This document shows, piece by piece, positions 1 to 8,767 of a stretch of 35,091 nucleotides of DNA. Position 1 is the first letter of the stretch; every line of letters starts with the position of its first letter. The DNA lies in the NCBI GenBank assembly GCA_964613745.1, contig CAZTJA010000020.1, forward strand, positions 1 through 35,091, in the 5' to 3' direction. The DNA comes from CAZTJA01 sp964613745 (GTDB lineage: Bacteria > Desulfobacterota > Desulfomonilia > Desulfomonilales > Desulfomonilaceae). The notes below the pieces were generated by a model. That model was given only the letters and a program-made list of their open reading frames with translations. It ran no database searches and was not told the DNA's origin. Both the position numbers and the translations under genes were made by a program.

Positions 1-76
1 CCGATTGCCCGGATGGCGGGAAAATCCCCTGCCTGGTCGCGCAGCTTTTAGCATGAGCGGACCTTGGAGTAAGCAA

Positions 77-583
77 ATGTCCTTCAAACTGAATATCAAA
101 ATTCTTCTCCCGGTAATCATTCTCTTATTCACCCTGCTGGGGTGTTCCCGTCCGCTGGTTAAACAGGACGGTGCTCAGATGGGAGGACCCGATTACTACG
201 GCAAATACACTGGGATTCCAGTTCAGGAGGGTGAATTACAGGCTCTCCAGGCGGAACTACGGACCATTTATTTCGATTTTGATAAATATGCGCTCAGTTC
301 GGAAGCCCAGCAAGCCGCGGAATTCAATTCGCAGGTTCTCAAGAGAGTGCCGCACCTAAAAATTGTAGCTGAAGGCCATTGCGATGAACGAGGTACCGCG
401 GAATATAACCTCGCATTGGGCGAACGCCGAGCACGGTCAACGGTCGAATACTTATCGGCTCTGGGCATTGAACCTCATAGGTTGTCCACTGTGTCGTACG
501 GAAGCGAATTACCGGTCGACCCAGGGCACAACGAGGCGGCTTGGGCGAAGAATAGACGTGTATACCTAAGAGTGGCAAAATGA
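77..583 (+). CDS. pal: Peptidoglycan-associated lipoprotein Pal (OmpA family)
   Basis: This is the Pal component of the Tol-Pal system, anchored in the outer membrane by lipid and bound to peptidoglycan through an OmpA-like domain. The frame is open from base 5, but the ATG at 77 is preferred because GGAG lies at 66-69 and it places a signal peptide with lipobox LLGC (Cys23) at the N-terminus, giving 168 residues. The OmpA domain covers about residues 60-168, with the family signatures IYFDFDKYAL, EGHCDERGTAEYN and NRRVYL. It is followed 13 bases later by the ybgF/cpoB-like gene, the usual order of tol-pal operons, so tolB would be expected just upstream of the window. Function is confident from family and context. 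Confidence 0.93.
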   Translation: MSFKLNIKILLPVIILLFTLLGCSRPLVKQDGAQMGGPDYYGKYTGIPVQEGELQALQAELRTIYFDFDKYALSSEAQQAAEFNSQVLKRVPHLKIVAEGHCDERGTAEYNLALGERRARSTVEYLSALGIEPHRLSTVSYGSELPVDPGHNEAAWAKNRRVYLRVAK

Positions 584-596
584 TTGGGCAAGTGAA

Positions 597-1418
597 ATGA
601 AATTGCGCATTTGGGGTCTGTGGTTAATTGCTGTATGTTGCCTGCCTTTTCTCTGTGGTTGTCTGACTCGCGGGAGCGGCCCGGAATTGCCCTATATCAA
701 ACCCGCACAATCCGTTCCTCCGGTTGATCAGACCCAGATTAGAACGATTACCCGACTTGACGAAATGGAACTCGAGCTTCAAAAACTCAGAGCTTTGATC
801 GAGAAAATCGAATTGAGCGGAAAAAATACGGAATCGTTACGTAGCCTCCAAGATCGAGTTGCTCTGATCGAAGAAAAAATCGGCATTTCAGGAGGAAGCC
901 ATCAAGCATCCTCCGAACAACTGAATAGAGTTACTGACTCAAGGGCACCCGAAGTTCCATCGAATCAGAAAACGCACACCGCAAATTCACGAACGACGGA
1001 AATCGCTCCGGCCGCTCCAATTGAAATCCAAAATCAGCCCGTTTCCCAGGATGAAAAGATATACCGAGAAGCATACGCTCATTTCAAAAAGGGCGAGTAC
1101 GATCCTGCGGTTACCCAGTTCGAAGAATTAATGAAAAATTATTCACAAACATCTCTGGCTGCCGATGCATTATACTGGATAGGTGAGGCGAAGTTTAATC
1201 AGGGCAAGTTCGAAGAAGCTGTACTACAGTTCGACCGTGTATTAAAGGAATATCCTGGATCAAAAAAAGAATTGAATGCGTTGCTCAAGCAGGGACAGTC
1301 ATTTGAAAAAATGGGCGATTCACAGTCCGCGAAAATTATATTCAAAAAATTGGTTACTGAACACCCACATACGGCACAAGGCCGTATTGCGGGTGGGCGC
1401 TTAAAAGCGGTTAATTGA
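597..1418 (+). CDS. ybgF: Tol-Pal system protein YbgF/CpoB, lipoprotein-like
   Basis: This is a periplasmic coordinator of the Tol-Pal system, linked in other bacteria to peptidoglycan synthesis during constriction. The protein (273 residues) has an N-terminal signal with a lipobox-like LCGC (Cys22), so unlike soluble E. coli CpoB it may be a lipoprotein. A heptad-like coiled-coil stretch spans about residues 50-95, a polar linker follows, and three tandem TPR-like repeats fill about residues 155-270 (YAHFKKGEYDPA, YWIGEAKFNQGKFEEA, LLKQGQSFEKMGDSQSA). It begins 13 bases after the pal stop and is probably co-transcribed with it. The SD is weak (AAGTGA), consistent with coupling to pal translation. 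Confidence 0.9.
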   Translation: MKLRIWGLWLIAVCCLPFLCGCLTRGSGPELPYIKPAQSVPPVDQTQIRTITRLDEMELELQKLRALIEKIELSGKNTESLRSLQDRVALIEEKIGISGGSHQASSEQLNRVTDSRAPEVPSNQKTHTANSRTTEIAPAAPIEIQNQPVSQDEKIYREAYAHFKKGEYDPAVTQFEELMKNYSQTSLAADALYWIGEAKFNQGKFEEAVLQFDRVLKEYPGSKKELNALLKQGQSFEKMGDSQSAKIIFKKLVTEHPHTAQGRIAGGRLKAVN

Positions 1419-1470
1419 TCCGTCTATCGCGAAACAAATCGTAGATCTAAATCAAAGCTTATAATCTATA

Positions 1471-1992
1471 CTACTGCCTTCCAGGATAAAACTGCTGCTG
1501 TGGTCCAGGCTGATATTGTTGGGGCGGCTGCTGCATGCCCTGGTATTGTGGAGTTTGAGCCTGCTGTTGCATACCCTGATATTGCTGAGGAGTCATTGGA
1601 TACTGCTGCTGCGGCATTTGCTGAGGATAAGGCTGCTGAGCAGGCTGAGGTTGTCCTTGAGGATATGCCGAGTACTGCTGTTGAGCAGGCTGAGGGTAAC
1701 CACCTCCTTGCGGAGGATAATAATTGATCTGTGGGGGTGCCTGGGCGGGTTGCTGGGCCTGATTTTGGCCGGGATTCTGCTGCGGCTGTGCCGGTCCACT
1801 ATAGTATGGATTAAATTGATAAGCGGGGTTGCCCGTCCACCAGGCTCGAAGATCTCCGACAGCGGAATTATCTATCGCATCTCTACTTGCAGAGCCTGAA
1901 AAAAGATAGTCGAGGAACCCATGACTTAGTGTCGGTGCAATAACAATACTGAGTATCAGGATACATAAACTGAACCATTTGCGGTCACCCAT
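1471..1992 (-). CDS. Exported Gln/Pro/Tyr-rich low-complexity protein
   Basis: I do not recognise a family. The ATG at 1992 is chosen over the longer frame (to 2082) because AAGGAG stands about 7 bases upstream and the next 25 residues form a clear signal peptide (MGDRKWFSLCILILSIVIAP, then TLSHG). The mature part starts with about 50 ordinary residues (FLDYLFSGSASRDAIDNSAV) and then about 100 residues of Q, P, Y and G, with imperfect repeats of QYQGMQQ and PQQQY. Such tails are seen in secreted, surface or phase-separating proteins, but no role can be assigned. Predicted disordered and extracytoplasmic. The two genes beside it are ybgF, converging from the left, and the M23 gene on the same strand upstream. 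Confidence 0.65.
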   Translation of the reverse strand: MGDRKWFSLCILILSIVIAPTLSHGFLDYLFSGSASRDAIDNSAVGDLRAWWTGNPAYQFNPYYSGPAQPQQNPGQNQAQQPAQAPPQINYYPPQGGGYPQPAQQQYSAYPQGQPQPAQQPYPQQMPQQQYPMTPQQYQGMQQQAQTPQYQGMQQPPQQYQPGPQQQFYPGRQ

Positions 1993-2182
1993 TTGGCAGC
2001 TCCTTTCATGACGCCGTTGTTCCCGGATGCAGAGAATACGTGTTTTTAGGTTGCAACAACAACTTAGCGGAATGCCGATCACACGTATGAACTAACAATA
2101 TTTAAATCTTACTGGCGAAAGATAATACACTGCATCAAAAATGTAGTCAATAAGAGTCACTGATTCGAGGGTGCTCGGTAAG

Positions 2183-3640
2183 TTATTGGTATGCGGCTTT
2201 GGTCTTTTTCTCAGAGTAGTTAACCATCTGAACTCTGCCTGTGGACTTCGGCTGAATGGGAGAGGAATTTGACACTAAGCTAAATCTATCCGACACGAGT
2301 GTGGAAAAGCGTGATTTTAAAGGATTCGGGATCGATCTGAGGCTCTTGACCATTTTCACGCTGAGCGGATTGACGTGTTTGTTATTCACCAGCAATTGAA
2401 AATCCAGGTGAGGCCCTTCCGCGAGACCGGTTTGGCCTACCAACCCTATGCGTTGACGCTGTTTTACTCGCTGGCCGGTCTGAACGAAACTTTTTTGCAA
2501 ATGGCCATAGCGGCTTTCATGTCCGGAGTCGTGTTTGATACAAACGTAATTTCCATATCCATTCTGCCAACCTGAAAAAGTTACGACACCGTTTGCCACA
2601 GCCCACACAGGTGTTCCCGCCGCTGCGCCATAATCGACCCCATTATGCTTTCTCCATACTCTGAGTATCGGGTGAAAGCGACGACCATAATGGGATGTAA
2701 CACGGATTTCACTTAAGGGAGATCGCAGAAAATTTCTTTTTAGCTCGATACCGGTTTCGTCGTAGTGTTCTCCGTTAAATAAAACTGCAGTCTTGCGTCC
2801 TGTTTTCTTGCCTTCATAACTCGCTGCTAAAATATTTCCGTACCCTGACGGACGATCATCGGCATAACGACGCTCGAAGATTACTTTGCACATATCTCCG
2901 CGTACGGCTTCAGACTGAAAGTCAATATCCCATCTGAATACGTTTGAAAGCTTCATGGCCAATTCGACCCCTTCGCCTATGCCGAGAAGGGAATCCGTGA
3001 GACTCCCGGACATCTTGAAGGTCAAGCTTTCGACTTTGAAATCCAGAACGACCTCTTCTTTCCATGCAGTAAAACTGCCGTCTTTGCAGGCTACATAGAA
3101 CAGGTTTGAAGGATCAATTTCGACCAATGCTTGGAGAAAGTTGCCGTCTCGATCGATTGATACATTGTAACGACGCCCCTGTTTAAGAGCGGAATGAATG
3201 TCGAACGGTATATCCAATGAAGTGCTTATAACTGAAGCTAGTTGTCCGGCTACAACTCTGGCGATCTTTTCATCGTATATGTTCGAACTCATTAGGGAGA
3301 GAAGAGTATCACCTTGTCCGGTGACTTCAATCACTTCCTGACATGCGGGGCTGAACGGTGAGCAACCTAACTGTTCATCTGAATCACAGACATAAGATAT
3401 TTTGCCTGCTTGGTAAGCAGTGGAATCGCTGGATAAATTGCAGGCCGCAGGCAGAGAGTTTCCGGTTTCCGGTGCAATATAAAAATAGCCGGTGAGAAGA
3501 ATCCCTAAAACGATGAGCGCAACGGCAAAACTGGTAGTACGCACTGGATGAGTGCTTCTCGATGATTTGTCTGAATATGTGAAGGAAGTATATTTTCTCA
3601 CACTACCCAATCCATACCTCAGGTCCAAATTTAGTAGCAT
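2183..3640 (-). CDS. Membrane-anchored M23/LytM-family murein endopeptidase-like protein
   Basis: The protein (485 residues) has a short cytoplasmic N-terminus, one membrane anchor (about residues 35-56), a central OapA/LysM-like region (about 100-180, GQGDTLLSLM) and a LytM domain at about 325-430. The first zinc motif HxxxD is intact (His332, Asp336), and so is the catalytic-type His380 in SRYGHLQ. The usual HLHFE motif reads HLDFQ (His411, Asp413), so the third zinc ligand is Asp rather than His. It may be an atypical enzyme or a degenerate LytM regulator such as EnvC/NlpD. The ATG at 3640 lacks a good SD; a TTG at 3610 preceded by GAGG is an alternative start that keeps all domains. Confidence 0.85.
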   Translation of the reverse strand: MLLNLDLRYGLGSVRKYTSFTYSDKSSRSTHPVRTTSFAVALIVLGILLTGYFYIAPETGNSLPAACNLSSDSTAYQAGKISYVCDSDEQLGCSPFSPACQEVIEVTGQGDTLLSLMSSNIYDEKIARVVAGQLASVISTSLDIPFDIHSALKQGRRYNVSIDRDGNFLQALVEIDPSNLFYVACKDGSFTAWKEEVVLDFKVESLTFKMSGSLTDSLLGIGEGVELAMKLSNVFRWDIDFQSEAVRGDMCKVIFERRYADDRPSGYGNILAASYEGKKTGRKTAVLFNGEHYDETGIELKRNFLRSPLSEIRVTSHYGRRFHPILRVWRKHNGVDYGAAAGTPVWAVANGVVTFSGWQNGYGNYVCIKHDSGHESRYGHLQKSFVQTGQRVKQRQRIGLVGQTGLAEGPHLDFQLLVNNKHVNPLSVKMVKSLRSIPNPLKSRFSTLVSDRFSLVSNSSPIQPKSTGRVQMVNYSEKKTKAAYQ

Positions 3641-3803
3641 TAATAGAGATATCAGTCAAGATTTTAATGAAATCAGCGTGACTCAAGTCCTGATTGTTCC
3701 AGGAACATTTCGCATATGCCGGTGTCATGTAGCATCATAAAGCGGTTATGGGGAATAAACTTCTGTAGGTTACGGTTTCCATTTACGGGGAGGAAGGTTT
3801 GCC

Positions 3804-4085
3804 ATGGGGCAGGAACAACGATCTTGGTTGGACAGTAATGCGGTTACGTGCCGAGTCTTCAAGGGAAAATGGAGTATCAGACACTGTGTTAGAATGTACA
3901 ATGACATTAAAGATCTCAAGATTCACATGTCGTCACGTGCAAGGGGCAGAGTGACTCGTCATGAATCGGCATATAATCCTTGCGAACGTTGTAAAGTATT
4001 GACGACTTACATCGACAGTTTAGGAGAAGAGGAACAGAGATGTGCCGGATGTAATCAGTCGTCGTTCGGTCACAAAGCATCGTAA
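3804..4085 (+). CDS. Small zinc-ribbon-like protein of unknown function
   Basis: A 93-residue protein with a strong SD (GGAGG about 10 bases before ATG). It contains two CxxC pairs, Cys60/Cys63 (NPCERCKVL) and Cys80/Cys83 (QRCAGCNQ), separated by 16 residues, as in zinc ribbons. Two further cysteines, Cys16 and Cys28, lie in a basic N-terminal half (CRVFKGKWSIRHC). No membrane segment or signal peptide is seen. It is transcribed divergently from the M23 gene and ends 8 bases from the convergent pseudokinase gene. A nucleic-acid-binding or adaptor role is possible but only inferred. The SD and cysteine pattern make it likely to be a real gene. Confidence 0.6.
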   Translation: MGQEQRSWLDSNAVTCRVFKGKWSIRHCVRMYNDIKDLKIHMSSRARGRVTRHESAYNPCERCKVLTTYIDSLGEEEQRCAGCNQSSFGHKAS

Positions 4086-4093
4086 ATAAATAA

Positions 4094-7000
4094 TTAATGA
4101 CTGGTTCGATCGTACATGTCTAGGATTTCATCAACCGTTTCCCAACGCTTGTCCGGCTCTTTTTCAAGGCATCCTAGAATAATAGGTTCAAGCCAATCGG
4201 GAACGGAAGCATTAATTAGACGTGGCGGCGCTGCAAAAATCTTTGTGTGTTGAAATTTGTAATCGTCCAATGAAGGCCCTTCAAACGGAAACTCTCCTGT
4301 GAATAAGTAATATAGTACCACTCCAAGGCAGTATATATCTGCGCTTCTTTCCTTTATTGGTGCAGGTTTCGTCTTGAAAAACTCCGGCGGCATCACCGCT
4401 GGATTCATGCCGGGTTCTTGCCACCTCGGCTGTTTGGCTCTGGTCAAATTACGATAGATAAGAGAATAGCCTAAGCAGCTTATTGCTAGAGTCTTACACG
4501 CGTCATCCGCTAGTATCAGAGCAGGCTGAAGGTGCAAATGGAAAATTCTGCGTACCTTTCCATTTCCTCCTTTGTGGTTGTGGGCGTAGCTCATAGCCTT
4601 AATTATCTGAAGGCCTAATTCAAATCGCTCGTCCGGCATGCATCCTTCTTTGTTCACGATCAATTTGTCCAAGGTCGTCGGATAAAACGGGTGAATAAAA
4701 CCAATCTGGCCGCCCGGCCCTCTCACAACTTCTTCGAGTGGTAGAATATTTTCGTGCTGCAAATTGAAGTTGAGATCACTGACATGTCTGATAAATTCTG
4801 CAAAATCAGACCTATTAAGGAGATCTTTGCGAAAGATGCGGATTAACGAGTTTTTTCCTGTGTTGATCTCAATGGCAACGTGCAAATTTCCCCAGCTGTC
4901 GGTTTTGAGAATGTCCAACTCTTTATAGGCGAGCCCACCTGCGCTGGGTATGAACAACTCCTCCCGAGGAAGATTTCGAAACTTCTTAGCATGTTCATTG
5001 CTTGAAACGAAAGTTGTCAACGCCCTCTGGGCAAGGGAAACATCATTGTCCGAAATAGAAATGGTATCTTCTTCCGATTCAACATCCGTGTCGGCACTTT
5101 TCTTTTCTGGACTCAGATGCGTGGAGGATTTCGGCTCATTCGACTCTTGCTCTGCCTCTGCAAAATCATCGAAATCTGAATCGTCGAACTCGATTTCATC
5201 CTCCGAGGAATGCGCATGAGACTCGTTGTTACCGTTAGCGCGAGAACCTGATGATCCCTCCGGGTCCATATGCAAAATGACTTCCTCGTCGCCTAATAAC
5301 TCAACTTCCGCCAAAAATTCGGAATCCGAAACATATTGTGAAATGCCCTCCGAGTTAAATAGTTCCTCTTTGGACCGAACGCCCCCGGCGGCGAACTTCC
5401 GTGATACATCATTTTCCGAAGCAGCAAGTCCTGGATCAATTTTAGGAGGAGATTTGGCCGATATTACAGGATTTTCTGCAGCAGCATATATCATCCGGGC
5501 ATCTTCGTGTTGAGTATTATTCCTTTTCAACAAATCAGCTACAGTAAGAATGAATTTCCGTATTCCGGAATCCGCCACCCCCTGGTAATCTCCCAATTGA
5601 ACCGCCAACTGCGCGGCTCTATCCATCATTTCACTGTCCGATTGGTTAGCTTTTATAAAAAAATATAGGTGATCATATTCTTTTTTCGGATCGCCTATGT
5701 TCTGATATGCCTTAATGAGGGCTCTTCGAATAGAATTACTTTCCGGGTCCACCTTTACGAGTTTTTCCAGGAGCGAAACGGCTTCTTCAGAGTGGACGCC
5801 CTTTTTAATCAATTGCCTTACTATCTTGCCGTTTAATTCACGATTACCTTCTTTTACCGTTTCCTCTATCAAGTTGTTATCAATGATGCATTTGGCCAAA
5901 TCAGAATAGTAATCGTGATTACGTCCGTCTATCTCCTGTAAAAGTTTGAGCTTTTCCACATACCGGCTTAAGTCGCCTCTTGTCAGGTAGACCGTGCTCA
6001 ACATTTTGTTTATGCCCACTGCTTTGGGCTGAAACTCCAAAACCTTCTCATAAATTTCAATCGCCTCGGTGTGCACTTCCGACCTGACGAGAAAAAATTG
6101 AGCAATTTTCTTGATAATTTGGGGATTACCTTCGGCAATTGCTTCCGAAATTCTTGAATGTTCACAATAAATGCGTGCTGCTTCATCCACGTATTCTTCA
6201 GCCCGATCTTTATCCACCTGCTGGAGAATTATGAGTTCGCTCACGGCTTTTCGGAAATCACCATCACGCTTATATATATCCGCCAGCATTCTATGCAGGT
6301 GTTTATCGGTCCGGTCGAATTCCAAACACTTGAGATAGAGTCTCGAAGCTTCAGGGGTGCGGACACCATCTTCTACGAACTCCTTGCAGATTGTCTTCAG
6401 AATCATGGTATCGCCATTCGAGATAGCCAAATCCGTTTTGCCTTCTGCAATGAGAAAGTTCGCCGTTTCAGTTACCATGCGAGGTTCGACAATTCCCATT
6501 TTCTTCAATGCGATTGCATGTTCCAGCAACTTTTCCGCATTCTTAAGCTGCCGGTATATTTGGTATAACTTTTTGTGAATGTCGTGACGCTTCTCTTCGT
6601 CTTCCTCCGAGAGAAGAAGCTGTTCATAGATTTCCGCTGCTTCAGATTCTTTTCCCAAGGCAATCATGAGATCGACGCCCAAGGAGTAGTCTTCCACTCC
6701 CCGAAGACCGCCCAGGCTTTTCATGGTTTCCCAGGCTTTGGCGGCTTCTCGCACTTCACTTATGTTATGATGGCAAATAGCCAGCCGTCTATAAACATCG
6801 GGGTTGCGAACTTCACCTCCCTGGAGGGATATATGTTTGTTGAATTCAACTGCTGCACTGTCATATTCGCCGTTTCTGAAATGTTCTTCAGCCTTTTTGA
6901 TCGACGATTGAATGGCTGCGGTGTGCTTTTCAAGCTCTCGTGTTTTCTTCATCCTGAAGTAGATTAGAGCCGACAACATTAATGACAAAGCTAGAATCGC

Positions 7001-7348
7001 TACACCGGCTATGAGAAGAGGAGAAATCGGCTTTTCGATTTGTTCTTGATGAGGAACCGTGTATCGTTTGAGTACATATCCAGACGTTTTTTTGTCAACG
7101 ACTTTGACCTCAACGAATTCACCATGATGGCTCAAAACATCATAAATCATGCCGTTGAGTGCTGTGTCTACGGGATCCGAAGATGTGTTCGGTTGAGAAT
7201 AAACCGTTGCAGCACCTGTTAAGGATTCGATCTTTATTTGTTCAGGTTGGCCTTCCGCGCAATAGACATCTGAGCCAATCATAATCAGTAGAAAGACCGT
7301 CAATACGGCAAGAAGACGTGAAGCTCGAATCTCAGAATGGAAATTCAA
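4094..7348 (-). CDS. SH3 / transmembrane / TPR-array protein with C-terminal pseudokinase domain
   Basis: A 1084-residue mosaic protein. It has a signal-like N-terminal segment (about residues 10-31), an SH3-like domain (about 38-98, ending GYVLKRYTV), a transmembrane helix (about 109-131), a long TPR-like array (about 145-620), an acidic Ser/Asp/Glu-rich linker (about 640-790) and a Ser/Thr-kinase-like fold (about 806-1080). The kinase fold is degenerate: the HRD position reads HLH (937-939), DFG reads CLG (958-960), and the VAIK lysine is not evident. The APE-like PPE (987-989) and the helix motif SADIYCLGVVLYYLFTGEFP are kept. It is probably catalytically dead and acts as a scaffold or sensor with SH3 outside and TPR/pseudokinase inside (inferred topology). 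The start codon is TTG, with AGAGGG upstream. Confidence 0.85.
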   Translation of the reverse strand: MNFHSEIRASRLLAVLTVFLLIMIGSDVYCAEGQPEQIKIESLTGAATVYSQPNTSSDPVDTALNGMIYDVLSHHGEFVEVKVVDKKTSGYVLKRYTVPHQEQIEKPISPLLIAGVAILALSLMLSALIYFRMKKTRELEKHTAAIQSSIKKAEEHFRNGEYDSAAVEFNKHISLQGGEVRNPDVYRRLAICHHNISEVREAAKAWETMKSLGGLRGVEDYSLGVDLMIALGKESEAAEIYEQLLLSEEDEEKRHDIHKKLYQIYRQLKNAEKLLEHAIALKKMGIVEPRMVTETANFLIAEGKTDLAISNGDTMILKTICKEFVEDGVRTPEASRLYLKCLEFDRTDKHLHRMLADIYKRDGDFRKAVSELIILQQVDKDRAEEYVDEAARIYCEHSRISEAIAEGNPQIIKKIAQFFLVRSEVHTEAIEIYEKVLEFQPKAVGINKMLSTVYLTRGDLSRYVEKLKLLQEIDGRNHDYYSDLAKCIIDNNLIEETVKEGNRELNGKIVRQLIKKGVHSEEAVSLLEKLVKVDPESNSIRRALIKAYQNIGDPKKEYDHLYFFIKANQSDSEMMDRAAQLAVQLGDYQGVADSGIRKFILTVADLLKRNNTQHEDARMIYAAAENPVISAKSPPKIDPGLAASENDVSRKFAAGGVRSKEELFNSEGISQYVSDSEFLAEVELLGDEEVILHMDPEGSSGSRANGNNESHAHSSEDEIEFDDSDFDDFAEAEQESNEPKSSTHLSPEKKSADTDVESEEDTISISDNDVSLAQRALTTFVSSNEHAKKFRNLPREELFIPSAGGLAYKELDILKTDSWGNLHVAIEINTGKNSLIRIFRKDLLNRSDFAEFIRHVSDLNFNLQHENILPLEEVVRGPGGQIGFIHPFYPTTLDKLIVNKEGCMPDERFELGLQIIKAMSYAHNHKGGNGKVRRIFHLHLQPALILADDACKTLAISCLGYSLIYRNLTRAKQPRWQEPGMNPAVMPPEFFKTKPAPIKERSADIYCLGVVLYYLFTGEFPFEGPSLDDYKFQHTKIFAAPPRLINASVPDWLEPIILGCLEKEPDKRWETVDEILDMYDRTSH

Positions 7349-7537
7349 GGGGATTCCCTCTTTCTATTCTAATGATTAATAGTCTGCAAGGGTTAGAAAT
7401 CAGCTTATCATCAAATACCGCTATGATCAATTTCAATACTCAAGTTATAGTGGAGAAACGCAAGATAATGATCATGTCGCTGAATTCAATGTGGTGGGTA
7501 CATTGCATGTCAATAAAAATTCGAACAGAGGTGAATG

Positions 7538-8695
7538 ATGACTCAAGCCGCTACTTTGTCCTTTGAACAAGGGCCTATACGGCCGCCCAGCGAAGCCGGC
7601 AGTCTGCTGCTTCGAGTCACGCGAAATTGTCCATGGAATCGCTGCGCTTTTTGCAGCACATACAAGCGAAAAGAGTTTTCTCGACGACCGTTAGAGGAAG
7701 TAATAGCGGATATTGACAATGCCAAGGCAATAGTAGACGAAATCGAAAGAATCTCCCGGCAAATGGGTGAGGGCGGGAAACTTACTCGGACTGTCTTAGC
7801 CTCAGTTTTTCATGACCCCCATCTTTCGGATTCATTTCGATCAGTGGCTCTGTGGAAGGCATCGGGCGGCGAAACCGTTTTCTTGCAAGATGCAAATTCC
7901 ATCATGCTAAGTACTGATTCACTTCTGGCCATAATTCATCATCTTCGGAAAACGTTTCCTGAAGTGAAACGAATTACATCATACGCCCGAGCTATAACTC
8001 TCAAAGGAAAAAGCGTCGAAGAGTATCGTAGACTGTTGGATGCCGGGCTCAATCGTTTACACATGGGAATGGAGTCCGGTTCCGACCAAGTACTCAAGTT
8101 AATCGATAAAGGATCTAAGGCGGCGCACATCATCGAAGGCGGCAAAAAGGTTGTGGAATCGGGCATTTCCCTTTGTGTTTACGTCATGCCGGGAATTGGC
8201 GGTACCCATTTATCGCAGGATCATGTCACCCAGACTGCACGGGTGATCAATGCAGTGAATCCCGGTCACGTGCGCTTCAGGTCGCTCTATGTCCGGAGAG
8301 GCAGCCCATTGGATAAAATGGTGCAGGAAAAGAGATTTGTAGTTCCCAGCGAAGATGACATGGTTCGGGAAATTCGAGACATTGTAGCGGCCCTAACATG
8401 CACGAACACCCGAATAGTGAGTGATCATGTTCTTAACTTGCTGGAAGAAGTTGAAGGCACTCTACCCGATGATAAAGATAAAATTCTTGCTGTTCTCGAT
8501 GAATATTTGAATTTGCCGGACGACGAGAGATTACTTTTCCAATTGGGGAGGCGAGGTGGTGGACTCAGGTCTACGAGTGACTTAAGAAATCCAACTGTTC
8601 GGACGCGACTCTTGGAAGCGAAACGCCAAATAGAAGCACAGGTCCCGGGAGGTATAGCCGAATATATTCAGGTTTTGAAAAAACAATTTGTGTAG
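7538..8695 (+). CDS. Radical SAM protein (COG1032/Elp3-like)
   Basis: A radical S-adenosylmethionine enzyme whose substrate cannot be told from sequence. The cluster motif near the N-terminus is CxxxxCxxC (NCPWNRCAFCSTYK, about residues 31-39), binding the [4Fe-4S] cluster that cleaves SAM. Other family signs are GMESGSDQVLKLIDKG (SAM-binding region) and VMPGIGGTHLSQDH. Tandem ATGs occur at 7535 and 7538; the second is better spaced from the SD AGAGGTG (7527-7533). The downstream hairpin at 8716-8746 terminates it, so it appears monocistronic. No accessory SPASM-type cysteine cluster is visible in the C-terminal half. Related proteins are commonly annotated only as radical SAM protein. Confidence 0.88.
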   Translation: MTQAATLSFEQGPIRPPSEAGSLLLRVTRNCPWNRCAFCSTYKRKEFSRRPLEEVIADIDNAKAIVDEIERISRQMGEGGKLTRTVLASVFHDPHLSDSFRSVALWKASGGETVFLQDANSIMLSTDSLLAIIHHLRKTFPEVKRITSYARAITLKGKSVEEYRRLLDAGLNRLHMGMESGSDQVLKLIDKGSKAAHIIEGGKKVVESGISLCVYVMPGIGGTHLSQDHVTQTARVINAVNPGHVRFRSLYVRRGSPLDKMVQEKRFVVPSEDDMVREIRDIVAALTCTNTRIVSDHVLNLLEEVEGTLPDDKDKILAVLDEYLNLPDDERLLFQLGRRGGGLRSTSDLRNPTVRTRLLEAKRQIEAQVPGGIAEYIQVLKKQFV

Positions 8696-8715
8696 TTGGT
8701 TCAATCACATTTTCA

Positions 8716-8746
8716 ACAAAAAAAGAGGCAGATGCCTCTTTTTTTG
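8716..8746. terminator. Bidirectional rho-independent terminator
   Basis: A near-perfect inverted repeat with stem AAAAAAAGAGGCA / TGCCTCTTTTTTT and a tiny loop lies between the convergent radical SAM and C-terminal peptidase genes. It gives a U-tract on both strands, so it should serve both transcripts. Confidence 0.85.
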
Positions 8747-8767
8747 TTTGAATATATCAAACCTTTG

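Noticed and set aside
1480..1790. Tandem repeats resembling a CRISPR or satellite
   Set aside because: The repetition is imperfect codon-level repetition of Gln, Pro and Tyr within a coding frame. There are no spaced identical repeats.
4094..4980. An active Ser/Thr protein kinase
   Set aside because: HRD and DFG are replaced by HLH and CLG, and no VAIK lysine is evident, so a pseudokinase is the better call.
6158..6568. Antisense plus-strand ORF inside the pseudokinase gene
   Set aside because: It lies wholly inside the TPR-coding region, has no SD, and its protein shows no domain. It is a shadow frame.
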